A model generated the notes under the pieces. It ran no database searches. It was not told the DNA's origin and saw only the letters and a program-made list of their open reading frames with translations. Shown piece by piece: positions 1 to 5,614 of a stretch of DNA of 8,092 nucleotides. Position numbers and translations under genes: made by a program. How positions within the stretch are numbered: the first letter of the stretch is position 1; each line of letters starts with the position of its first letter. Source of the DNA: Dehalococcoidia bacterium (GTDB lineage: Bacteria > Chloroflexota > Dehalococcoidia > Dehalococcoidales > RBG-16-60-22); assembly GCA_030615655.1 (NCBI GenBank), contig JAUWYU010000062.1, positions 1 to 8,092 on the forward strand. The letters run 5' to 3'.

Positions 1-1
1 A

Positions 2-697
2 CATCCTTATGGTGAATGCTTTGTATTTACGGGTCTAGACTATAATAATCCGAATCATTTAGGGGCGGAAATCGAGGTAGAGATGGGTGATGAGGGCGAA
101 AAACACGTACTCAACTCACCCGGCGTTATCATTGCGCCCCCGGGCTTCCCCCACGCACCTATGGTATTCAGGAACGCCGATAATATACCATTTGGTGGTA
201 TGATGATTTATCTTGGTGGAGAATATACACACACCAGTGCACCGGTAAAAAACGGACCACCCCCAGCGGAGGTAAAATACGGGCACCTGGTGAAGAAATT
301 GGATTTACGTGATATAAATCGCAAATCGGGAGGGAATGCCGACTACATCGCCTGGTGGAACGGTAAGGATATGGAGGGATTCAACCTGAATTTTACCTGG
401 GCGTTTCACACCGGACTCGGCGCCTGGCATGAAAAGGACCCGCATGTACACCCCAATGATGAAGCCCTGCTCTTTGTCGGTCTCGACCCCGATAATCCGG
501 ACTATTTAGGGGCGGAAATCGAAATAGCCATGGGTGAGGAACAGGAAATACATGTATTTGACACCCCCACCGTGGTCGTTGCCCCTAAGGGACTGGTGCA
601 TTGCCCGCTGATAACTAGGAGAGTCGATAAGCCTTATAGCTTTAGCGCGATTAGCCTGAACACCGAACATGAAACCACATGGCTTGGGGGGAGTTAA
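2..697 (+). CDS. Tandem-cupin (bicupin) protein, 5' end outside window
   Basis: The reading frame is open from the first bases of the window, so the start lies upstream and 231 residues plus the stop are visible. Two cupin-like repeats can be aligned by eye about 149 residues apart. The first begins HPYGECFVFTG and has PPGFPHAP; the second begins HVHPNDEALLFVG and has PKGLVHCP. These match cupin motif 1 (HxHxxxE) and motif 2 (PxGxxH), so both halves appear to keep metal ligands, although the first histidine of repeat 1 would lie just outside the window. No signal peptide or membrane segment is seen in the visible part. Cupins of this kind may be metal-dependent enzymes or small-ligand binders; the substrate cannot be read from sequence. 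The gene converges on the DUF4129 gene with only 15 bases between the stop codons. The cupin fold is well supported, the specific function is unknown. Confidence 0.85.
   Translation, partial: HPYGECFVFTGLDYNNPNHLGAEIEVEMGDEGEKHVLNSPGVIIAPPGFPHAPMVFRNADNIPFGGMMIYLGGEYTHTSAPVKNGPPPAEVKYGHLVKKLDLRDINRKSGGNADYIAWWNGKDMEGFNLNFTWAFHTGLGAWHEKDPHVHPNDEALLFVGLDPDNPDYLGAEIEIAMGEEQEIHVFDTPTVVVAPKGLVHCPLITRRVDKPYSFSAISLNTEHETTWLGGS
57..522 (+). repeat. Internal duplication in the cupin gene (19-nt identical core)
   Basis: A 19-base stretch beginning ATTTAGGGGCGG is identical at 57-75 and 504-522, exactly 447 bases (149 codons) apart and in the same frame. It encodes the LGAEIE segment in both cupin repeats. 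Surrounding codons are similar in protein but diverged in DNA, so this is the conserved core of an in-frame domain duplication, not a mobile repeat. Confidence 0.8.
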
Positions 698-712
698 CTG
701 ATAAAGAATAAG

Positions 713-2209
713 CTAGTCTCCCCGGAGTCCCCTCAATAAGCTGCGGAGTGTCTGCCACAGACCGTTGGCGCTATCTACTTTCTCTTCTTCAGGCCTGATT
801 CCGCCATAGCGGACTTCGGTATATAGGTCGGTAATCTGGGCCAGTTCCTCCCTGCCATCGGGCACATGCTGTCCCAGTCGCCCCTCATATTCAAAGGTTG
901 TCTCATGCCTGCGGCGTACTACCCCTGAGCGGGCCCCTTCCCACAACAAACGCCTGTACATCTCCCGGACTTCCAGACGGCCCGTTGTATCATCATAATA
1001 AACGCTTCTGGCCGGTTTCGGTTTTCTTTTAAACCTCTCCCCCATCATCTTAAAAAGCAGCCGCAGGTCCTCCCGTAACCCGCTCAAGCTCCAGAGCGAC
1101 TCATGTATTTCCTCTATATCATCGCGGTCCAGCCTGTCGCGGTAGCGGGCTATTGCCCTCGCCAGTATATACACAACAACGGCAACAATAGCGGCCACTA
1201 CCAGCCACTGAAGTATCGTGGTCACTATCGGCGGTATATCTTTCGTCACAACTTCCGTCATCCCTTCAACACCAGGTTCGATGCCCTCTAAAGGTTCCGG
1301 TTCTACCCCACCCCGCAGCCAGTTGATAATCAGCTGCACCAGGTAAAAGATGCCTTCGAACACATAGTTAAACGGAATCAGGATATAATGAACTACTTTA
1401 CCCAGTGCATCAAGGATGACATTGCCCCCCTGCTTTATGGTCGTGAAAAACTCGGCTGAGACAAGGCTGGCAGCCGCAAACCCGGCAGCAACAATACCTC
1501 CGATGACGCCCAGCATTACCGGCAGCGAGCGCCAGCCCGATGTCAGGGTTGTGTCTCCACTGGGCATCCGGCGGCGCATCAGATACAGATGGCAGATAGC
1601 CAGAGCAATTAAACCGAAGAAGAAGAACGCTATTACGTACAGACCGATACTGGAAATCGGACCCTCGAATTCATCACCCGCTCCCGAACTGACCTGCCAG
1701 AGTATAATCAATACGATAAGCGCCACCATTCCAATTACGAACGAACGGTAGATATTGCTGAAGTAGGAGGTCGTGCGCCCCAGCTGCATCCCCCGCCACC
1801 AGAGATACACCATCACCGGCAGAGCCAGCACTACAGGATTAGGACTGTCAAAGGTAGCGCCCAGCATCTGCCCCATGTGTGTAAACCACTGACCACTGAA
1901 AAATGTATACCCGGCTCCGTATTCAAAACGCAGTACCAGGAACATTGTGACGAACCCGCCGCCGACAACAACCGACTGCATCAGCCACAACGTCCATTTC
2001 TGCCTGATGGATACCCTGGTCACTAGCAGCGAAACAGCCAGGACAATTATAACCGACACCAGACTTAAAACCGGCCGCGACTCGGCAAACATGGGCCAGA
2101 CCCCTACCCATACCAGCCAGGGGAAAACCCAGAAGGCTTCCATAAGGACTACCGCCAGTGGGTAGACTACAACGGCTGACCAATCGGTCCTCTTGATTAT
2201 ATTCATCAC
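713..2209 (-). CDS. Multi-spanning membrane protein with C-terminal DUF4129 domain
   Basis: This 498-residue protein is strongly hydrophobic for its first 350 residues. Likely membrane spans lie near 12-38, 47-64, 73-93, 124-138, 157-173, 187-210, 229-252, 270-297 and 330-352. A charged cytoplasmic tail follows. Residues about 402-470 (YYDDTTGRLEVREMYRRLL, then the LGQHVPDG region) resemble DUF4129, the tail usually found on TgpA/YebA-type membrane transglutaminases. Those proteins carry a transglutaminase core between the last two spans; here the corresponding link (about 298-328) is only some 30 residues, so the core is absent. It is the last gene of the moxR-DUF58 operon, 43 bases after the DUF58 stop with no separate promoter seen. 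The start is GTG at 2209 or the adjacent ATG at 2206; no clear Shine-Dalgarno separates them. A role in envelope protein maturation or assembly with the MoxR ATPase is inferred from context. Confidence 0.8.
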   Translation of the reverse strand: MMNIIKRTDWSAVVVYPLAVVLMEAFWVFPWLVWVGVWPMFAESRPVLSLVSVIIVLAVSLLVTRVSIRQKWTLWLMQSVVVGGGFVTMFLVLRFEYGAGYTFFSGQWFTHMGQMLGATFDSPNPVVLALPVMVYLWWRGMQLGRTTSYFSNIYRSFVIGMVALIVLIILWQVSSGAGDEFEGPISSIGLYVIAFFFFGLIALAICHLYLMRRRMPSGDTTLTSGWRSLPVMLGVIGGIVAAGFAAASLVSAEFFTTIKQGGNVILDALGKVVHYILIPFNYVFEGIFYLVQLIINWLRGGVEPEPLEGIEPGVEGMTEVVTKDIPPIVTTILQWLVVAAIVAVVVYILARAIARYRDRLDRDDIEEIHESLWSLSGLREDLRLLFKMMGERFKRKPKPARSVYYDDTTGRLEVREMYRRLLWEGARSGVVRRRHETTFEYEGRLGQHVPDGREELAQITDLYTEVRYGGIRPEEEKVDSANGLWQTLRSLLRGLRGD

Positions 2210-2252
2210 AATTTATGCTATGTCGAGCACCATCACGGGTAGTGATTAAGGC

Positions 2253-3476
2253 TTAAGGCCCTTTTATGCTGATTTGCTCTATAACCTCCCAGGCAACATC
2301 GTCACGGATGTGATAAATGGATAAATTGTCGGCGCTTATCTCCGGCGGAGTGCCGCCCACCTTGATGAGAACCACACTGCGCCCTGCCCTTTTCAAATCC
2401 AGCAATGTCGCCAGTAGTTCATCGGTAGGCTGTGCCGAAATAACCAGCAGGGTACTGCCCCAGGGGAAATTCCAGGCTTCCTGCTCGATAAACCGGTTCG
2501 CCGTCATCGCCTCCATCTGGTGCAGTTGCGCCAGGGCCTCCAGTATGTGCAGCAACTGGTCGGCATGCTGGCTGTGCGGCACTCTGACCATCCCTTTTGA
2601 AAAAAACGTCAGCTGATTGACGTGAAGACCGACGCGATAACCCGCTTCCAGGGCATGCTTGGAAATTGATGCCGCCGCTATTATCCCCAGCTCCAGGAGC
2701 TGGGGAATACTCCCCCAGTAAGGCGCCTTAATTGTGCGCACATCCAGGAAAATACTGATATCTACGGTAGTCGTCGGTTCGTACACTTTTGTCTGCAGCT
2801 TACCGAGCCGGGCGGTGCTCTTCCAGTGAATCCGCTTCAGGCTGTCACTGAAACGGTAGTCCCTGATCCCCGCCGTGAGCACAGGGTCCTGGAAAAGGTG
2901 GCTCTTCAGACGGATATCACCGAAAAGCTGCTTTGATGGAATGCCCAGCTTCTCCAGCGGGACCAGCCGGGGAAACACCATAAGATAGTCCAGCTCTTCA
3001 ACGTGCATCTCCCGACGGAACAGACCGAATAAATCCCCGGAGCGAATACATGCCGGCCCGAAGACAAAGAAGCCTCTCTGCCGACACTGTATCGGGTAGC
3101 GGCGCTTCACACGGTGATACCAGTTGATGGGAAATATGTTACTGAGCATGACGCGGCCCTCCCTCATCACAGTTGCTTTACCCTTCAGGAGGGTCACTTG
3201 GTCGGGAAGTTCGTCCTCGATATGCAGCCACGCCAACGGTAGAGGCTTCCGGTTGGTTATCTCTGCCTCATAGATAATCTCTTCACCGAAAAAGACCCTT
3301 TTCTGGCTCAGGCTGCGCCGGTACTCGACGCGGTGGAGGCAGAAGCGATTCCACAGCCGCGATACGCCGCCGGTCAGTACAAAAAGCAGGGCAATTAAAA
3401 AAAGCGGCACCTGGTGTATTGCCAGGCTGATAATCAGAATCACTACCGCGATGAAAAGCCAGTAGTCGCCCCGCAT
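2253..3476 (-). CDS. DUF58 family protein, membrane anchored
   Basis: The 407-residue product begins with two closely spaced hydrophobic segments (about 5-20 and 22-37), followed by a beta-rich region. The DUF58 signature is at about 204-223 (IRDYRFSDSLKRIHWKSTAR). A von Willebrand A-like fold typically follows this core; the strand DISIFLDVRT at 239-248 sits where a MIDAS DxSxS motif would be and lacks its serines, so metal binding there is doubtful. DUF58 proteins are commonly encoded beside MoxR ATPases and are thought to work with them in assembly or maturation of envelope complexes. The ATG lies 3 bases after the moxR stop and is served by GGAGAGGAA inside the end of moxR, so the two are probably translationally coupled. 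Family assignment is firm; the molecular role is inferred. Confidence 0.9.
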   Translation of the reverse strand: MRGDYWLFIAVVILIISLAIHQVPLFLIALLFVLTGGVSRLWNRFCLHRVEYRRSLSQKRVFFGEEIIYEAEITNRKPLPLAWLHIEDELPDQVTLLKGKATVMREGRVMLSNIFPINWYHRVKRRYPIQCRQRGFFVFGPACIRSGDLFGLFRREMHVEELDYLMVFPRLVPLEKLGIPSKQLFGDIRLKSHLFQDPVLTAGIRDYRFSDSLKRIHWKSTARLGKLQTKVYEPTTTVDISIFLDVRTIKAPYWGSIPQLLELGIIAAASISKHALEAGYRVGLHVNQLTFFSKGMVRVPHSQHADQLLHILEALAQLHQMEAMTANRFIEQEAWNFPWGSTLLVISAQPTDELLATLLDLKRAGRSVVLIKVGGTPPEISADNLSIYHIRDDVAWEVIEQISIKGP

Positions 3477-3479
3477 CGC

Positions 3480-4457
3480 CTATTCCTCTCCGGTGACGGC
3501 TTCCTCTTCCACCGGTACGAATACGGAATCAACTATATCTTTAATAGTCTGTCCGGCTTTATAGCCGCGCAGCCGGCTCTCCGACTTGGGTATAATGCGA
3601 TGGATAAGTACGGGAGTAACCATGTACTTTATATCATCCGGCGTCACAAAACCCCTCCCCCTGATTGCCGCCAGAGCCTGTGATGCATTGTACAGCGCCA
3701 GCATGGCCCGCGGACTGGCCCCCAGCTGCACGGCATCGTGGGTTCTGGTGGCGTGAATAATGCGGATGATGTAATCCTCAACGTCGTCGGCAATATGTAC
3801 TTCACGGCAGGCTGCCTGCATCTTCAGGAGTTCATCAGGCGAGATTACCGGCGATAATTCCTCCAGCGGGTCGGACTGCCTGAAGCGGGACAGTATCAGC
3901 CGGTCGTCTTCGATAGAAGGGTAACCTATTTCTATTTTTAAGAGGAATCTGTCGAGTTGCGCTTCGGGTAAGGGAAAGGTTCCCTCCAGCTCGATTGGAT
4001 TCTGAGTGGCCAGTACCAGAAAAGGCCTGGGCAGCGGTTTGGTCTCGCCTTCAGCCGTAACCTGGCGTTCCTGCATCGCTTCCAGGAGTGCCGATTGCGT
4101 CCTGGGAGTTGCCCGGTTAATCTCGTCCGCCAGCACCACCTGCGATATCACCGGCCCCGGGCGGAACTCGAAATCCGATGTCCGCTGGTTATAGACATAG
4201 GTGCCGGTAATATCTGAAGGTAAAAGGTCCGGTGTGCACTGAATGCGCCGGAAGCTGCACCCGATAGACCTCGCCAGCGCCTTGGCCAATACGGTCTTGC
4301 CCACCCCCGGCACATCCTCGATGAGGATGTGCCCTTCACAGAGAAGGGCCACAATGGCCAGCTCGACCACTTCACTCTTGCTCACTATGACAAGCTCAAC
4401 GTTTTCCTTTACCTTAATAGCAGCCTCTCTTATCTCGTGAACGATTGCATCTTCCAT
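3480..4457 (-). CDS. moxR: MoxR-family AAA+ ATPase
   Basis: The 325-residue protein has the full AAA+ ATPase set. Walker A is EDVPGVGKT at 47-55, Walker B is VVLADEIN at 107-114, sensor 1 is ATQNP at 150-154, LDRF is at 168-171, and a sensor 2-like GASPRA is at 246-251 before the C-terminal helical lid. The segment EGTFPLPEAQLDRF is characteristic of the MoxR branch (AAA_3). Length is typical. These ATPases are cytoplasmic, chaperone-like machines that act with DUF58/VWA partners, which matches the next two genes. The ATG at 4457 is preceded by GGAAGGGAG at 4469-4477 with an 11-base gap and by an extended -10 promoter, supporting this as the first gene of the operon. The tail is acidic (EEEAVTGEE). 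The symbol is the family name and not a proven orthology. Confidence 0.95.
   Translation of the reverse strand: MEDAIVHEIREAAIKVKENVELVIVSKSEVVELAIVALLCEGHILIEDVPGVGKTVLAKALARSIGCSFRRIQCTPDLLPSDITGTYVYNQRTSDFEFRPGPVISQVVLADEINRATPRTQSALLEAMQERQVTAEGETKPLPRPFLVLATQNPIELEGTFPLPEAQLDRFLLKIEIGYPSIEDDRLILSRFRQSDPLEELSPVISPDELLKMQAACREVHIADDVEDYIIRIIHATRTHDAVQLGASPRAMLALYNASQALAAIRGRGFVTPDDIKYMVTPVLIHRIIPKSESRLRGYKAGQTIKDIVDSVFVPVEEEAVTGEE
3483..3491 (-). promoter_or_regulatory. Ribosome binding site of the DUF58 gene
   Basis: Read on the minus strand, GGAGAGGAA lies inside the last moxR codons, 6 bases before the DUF58 ATG at 3476. It fixes that start and implies coupled translation of the two genes. 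Confidence 0.75.
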
Positions 4458-4483
4458 GTGTGAAACTACTCCCTTCCTGTCCC

Positions 4484-4492
4484 ATTATACCA
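4484..4492 (-). promoter_or_regulatory. Extended -10 promoter of the moxR operon
   Basis: On the minus strand the sequence reads TGGTATAAT, a perfect -10 hexamer with the TG extension. The -35 position at 17-bp spacing (4507-4512, TAGCAA) is poor, as is usual for extended -10 promoters. Transcription would begin near 4477, giving a very short leader that starts at the Shine-Dalgarno of moxR. Confidence 0.7.
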
Positions 4493-4628
4493 GCTTGACA
4501 GCCGTGTTGCTATTAATCGGTGGTGTTGCCATATCTCCCTCCATGAACCTTATGATAGACGCTAAAAACTTTCTATCAGGTATATCACAGGCGGCACCCC
4601 AAATTCTAGCAGCTTATCATGCCATGAG

Positions 4629-4636
4629 TAAGGAGG
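4629..4636 (+). promoter_or_regulatory. Strong Shine-Dalgarno ahead of lepB
   Basis: TAAGGAGG is a perfect anti-16S complement, 5 bases before the ATG at 4642. It is the only good ribosome binding site upstream of lepB, yet it points at a different reading frame from the peptidase (see the mini-ORF at 4642). Confidence 0.75.
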
Positions 4637-4641
4637 CTGGT

Positions 4642-4668
4642 ATGCGCTTGAAAAATAATACTGGGTGA
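4642..4668 (+). CDS. 8-codon mini-ORF overlapping the lepB start
   Basis: ATG at 4642, perfectly placed after TAAGGAGG, opens MRLKNNTG and stops at TGA 4666-4668. The GTG start of lepB (4665-4667) overlaps this stop as GTGA, the arrangement typical of termination-reinitiation coupling. Either this is a translated leader that delivers ribosomes to lepB, or the true lepB N-terminus is MRLKNN and a single-base indel (mutation, programmed shift or sequencing error) separates the frames. Basic N-terminal residues of this kind are common in signal peptidases, so both readings are possible. Confidence 0.45.
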   Translation: MRLKNNTG

Positions 4669-5252
4669 CTTATAGTGGTTTATGCTGCCTGAGAAATCCA
4701 TCTGATAAGACGGGACTCTGTAGCTTGAGAGTATTCATAAGGGATTTTATTATAACGCTGATACTGGCTTCGTTAGTATGCTTGATTTTTCAGGCCGCAT
4801 TATATCAATGCATCATAGAGCAGACATCAATGACACCCAATATTTCTGAAGGACAGCGGGTCTTTGTCAATAAAACTGCCTACGTCTTCAGTAACCCCGC
4901 CCGGGGCGATATTATCGTTTTCCACAATCCCCAAATAAATAACGGCCAGCCTCTTATTAAAAGAATAATCGGACTCCCGGGTGAGACGGTTACTATTAAA
5001 GCTGGCTCGGTTTACATTGATGGTTCCCCCTTAAAAGAGCCTTACCTTAACGAGCCCCCGAATTACATATTGGCAGAATACACCGTACCTGAGAACCACT
5101 ACTTTGTCCTCGGAGATAATCGTAATGGCAGCTATGACTCCCACCATGGGTGGACGGTAGACCGCGAAGTTATCATAGGCAAAGCATGGCTCAGCGTATG
5201 GCCGCTGGATTCGCTGGGACTGGTCCCCAACTACGCTTTTGCGAATAACTGA
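4665..5252 (+). CDS. lepB: Signal peptidase I
   Basis: The 195-residue product is a compact Gram-positive-style type I signal peptidase. It would remove signal peptides from exported proteins at the outer face of the cytoplasmic membrane. One membrane span lies near 27-48. The catalytic serine is S55 in TSMTPN and the general base lysine is K99 in IKRIIGLPGE, giving a complete Ser/Lys dyad. The conserved box GDNRNGSYDS is at 150-159. The first 20 residues look unlike a typical N-terminus (several cysteines, a proline, few basic residues), so the GTG at 4665 is uncertain. TTG at 4725 would remove that part, and the upstream ATG at 4642 has by far the better ribosome binding site but is out of frame. 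No terminator is evident after the stop. The family call is firm; only the start is in doubt. Confidence 0.93.
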   Translation: MTYSGLCCLRNPSDKTGLCSLRVFIRDFIITLILASLVCLIFQAALYQCIIEQTSMTPNISEGQRVFVNKTAYVFSNPARGDIIVFHNPQINNGQPLIKRIIGLPGETVTIKAGSVYIDGSPLKEPYLNEPPNYILAEYTVPENHYFVLGDNRNGSYDSHHGWTVDREVIIGKAWLSVWPLDSLGLVPNYAFANN

Positions 5253-5275
5253 AATTAACCTCGGTTCGGTGTCTA

Positions 5276-5304
5276 TTGAAATCGATGCTCGCCTGTGCTA
5301 GACT
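5276..5304 (+). promoter_or_regulatory. Promoter of the erm leader transcript
   Basis: TTGAAA at 5276-5281 and TAGACT at 5299-5304 are separated by exactly 17 bp. TGC just before the -10 provides the TG extension (TGCTAGACT). Transcription should start near 5311, giving a leader of about 300 nt before erm. The promoter lies 23 bases after the lepB stop, so erm can be expressed independently of lepB. Confidence 0.65.
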
Positions 5305-5342
5305 TTATCCCGTTAGACTATATATTTAGAGGTAAGCAATTG

Positions 5343-5384
5343 ATGATGACTCGAATCGGCAGAACCAGAATCGGCTCCCGCTAA
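5343..5384 (+). CDS. Candidate erm leader peptide MMTRIGRTRIGSR
   Basis: Thirteen codons from ATG 5343 to TAA 5382-5384 lie about 32 nt downstream of the predicted transcription start. AGAGGT at 5328-5333 is a reasonable ribosome binding site 9 bases ahead of the ATG; an in-frame TTG at 5340 is 6 bases from it. The peptide is arginine-rich and contains a small repeat, TRIG-R-TRIG-SR. Residues 7-9, Arg-Thr-Arg, match the +X(+) pattern known to arrest macrolide-bound ribosomes, as in the RLR leader of ermD-type genes. Position between a promoter and an Erm methyltransferase is the usual place for such a leader. The ORF is short enough to arise by chance, so the claim rests on promoter, RBS, motif and context together. 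Confidence 0.5.
   Translation: MMTRIGRTRIGSR
5353..5375 (+). repeat. Direct repeat GAATCGGC inside the leader ORF
   Basis: GAATCGGC occurs at 5353-5360 and 5368-5375, offset by 15 bases and hence in frame. It underlies the repeated Arg-Ile-Gly in the leader peptide. Confidence 0.7.
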
Positions 5385-5614
5385 GACCCGGGCGGCGCAA
5401 TAACTGTTGACTGTTAAGCTGTTCGAGTGATAGCCCCCGCTATCTATCGTCGGGAATTGCTGCCTTACCTCGATACTCATTGAATTCATGGTAACATTTT
5501 CCCCTTAACGCTATCATATCAATTTATTCACTTTTCAGTATTGATTCTCACAGGCAGTGCTGCCTTGGGTTGGTACTCCCCCTTAATACCAATCTATACA
5601 GGTAGGTGAGCACT
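5385..5614 (+). promoter_or_regulatory. Putative attenuator region of erm
   Basis: This 230-nt non-coding stretch holds short complementary segments. ACTCGAA (5349-5355, in the leader ORF) pairs with TTCGAGT (5422-5428). TCGAG (5423-5427) can instead pair with CTCGA (5469-5473). GATAGC/GCTATC (5429-5434 and 5439-5444) forms a local hairpin with a CCCC loop. CCTTACCT (5464-5470 core) can pair with AGGTAGG (5600-5606), covering the erm Shine-Dalgarno. AGGCA/TGCCT (5552-5556 and 5561-5565) and GGGTTGGTA with TACCAATCT (5567-5575 and 5587-5595, including two G-U pairs) form hairpins just before the start. Several of these exclude one another, as expected of an attenuator. No U-tract terminator is seen, so any control would be translational. 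Stems are short and unverified by folding. Confidence 0.4.
5604..5609 (+). promoter_or_regulatory. erm: Ribosome binding site of erm, deciding the start
   Basis: AGGTGA at 5604-5609 lies 5 bases before GTG 5615, a good distance. The alternative GTG at 5606 lies inside this site and has only an AGG 3 bases ahead, too close to function well. Confidence 0.65.

Larger units (their letters stand above)
4458..4641. other. Divergent intergenic region between moxR and lepB
   Basis: It holds the moxR promoter on the minus strand. On the plus strand there is a weak lepB promoter candidate: TTGCCA at 4526-4531 and TATGAT at 4551-4556, with a long 19-bp spacer. A 7-bp inverted repeat, TGATAGA at 4553-4559 and TCTATCA at 4572-4578, overlaps the end of that -10 and could be an operator or a weak hairpin. 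A plus-strand frame open across this stretch from 4456 has no ribosome binding site at its beginning and runs into moxR promoter sequence; I do not call it a gene. Confidence 0.4.

Noticed and set aside
688..723. GGGGAG/CTCCCC inverted repeat between the convergent cupin and DUF4129 genes
   Set aside because: Only 6 bp with a loop of about 24 bases, and no T-tract on either side; too weak to call a bidirectional terminator.
1416..1751. Plus-strand open frame of 111 codons inside the DUF4129 gene
   Set aside because: Antisense shadow of a membrane protein gene; no ribosome binding site or family features.
4495..4500. Perfect TTGACA on the plus strand upstream of lepB
   Set aside because: No -10 hexamer at 16-18 bp; the nearest A/T-rich box (TATTAA, 4511) is only 10 bases away. 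The overlapping moxR promoter explains the sequence on the other strand.
4456..4668. Plus-strand open frame of 70 codons starting inside moxR
   Set aside because: Its beginning lacks a ribosome binding site and it overlaps the moxR start and promoter. Only its last 8 codons, from ATG 4642, have translation signals.
5427..5483. Second possible leader ORF (18 codons from GTG 5427) before erm
   Set aside because: No Shine-Dalgarno at a usable distance and the start lies inside the proposed pairing region; coincidence is the simpler reading.
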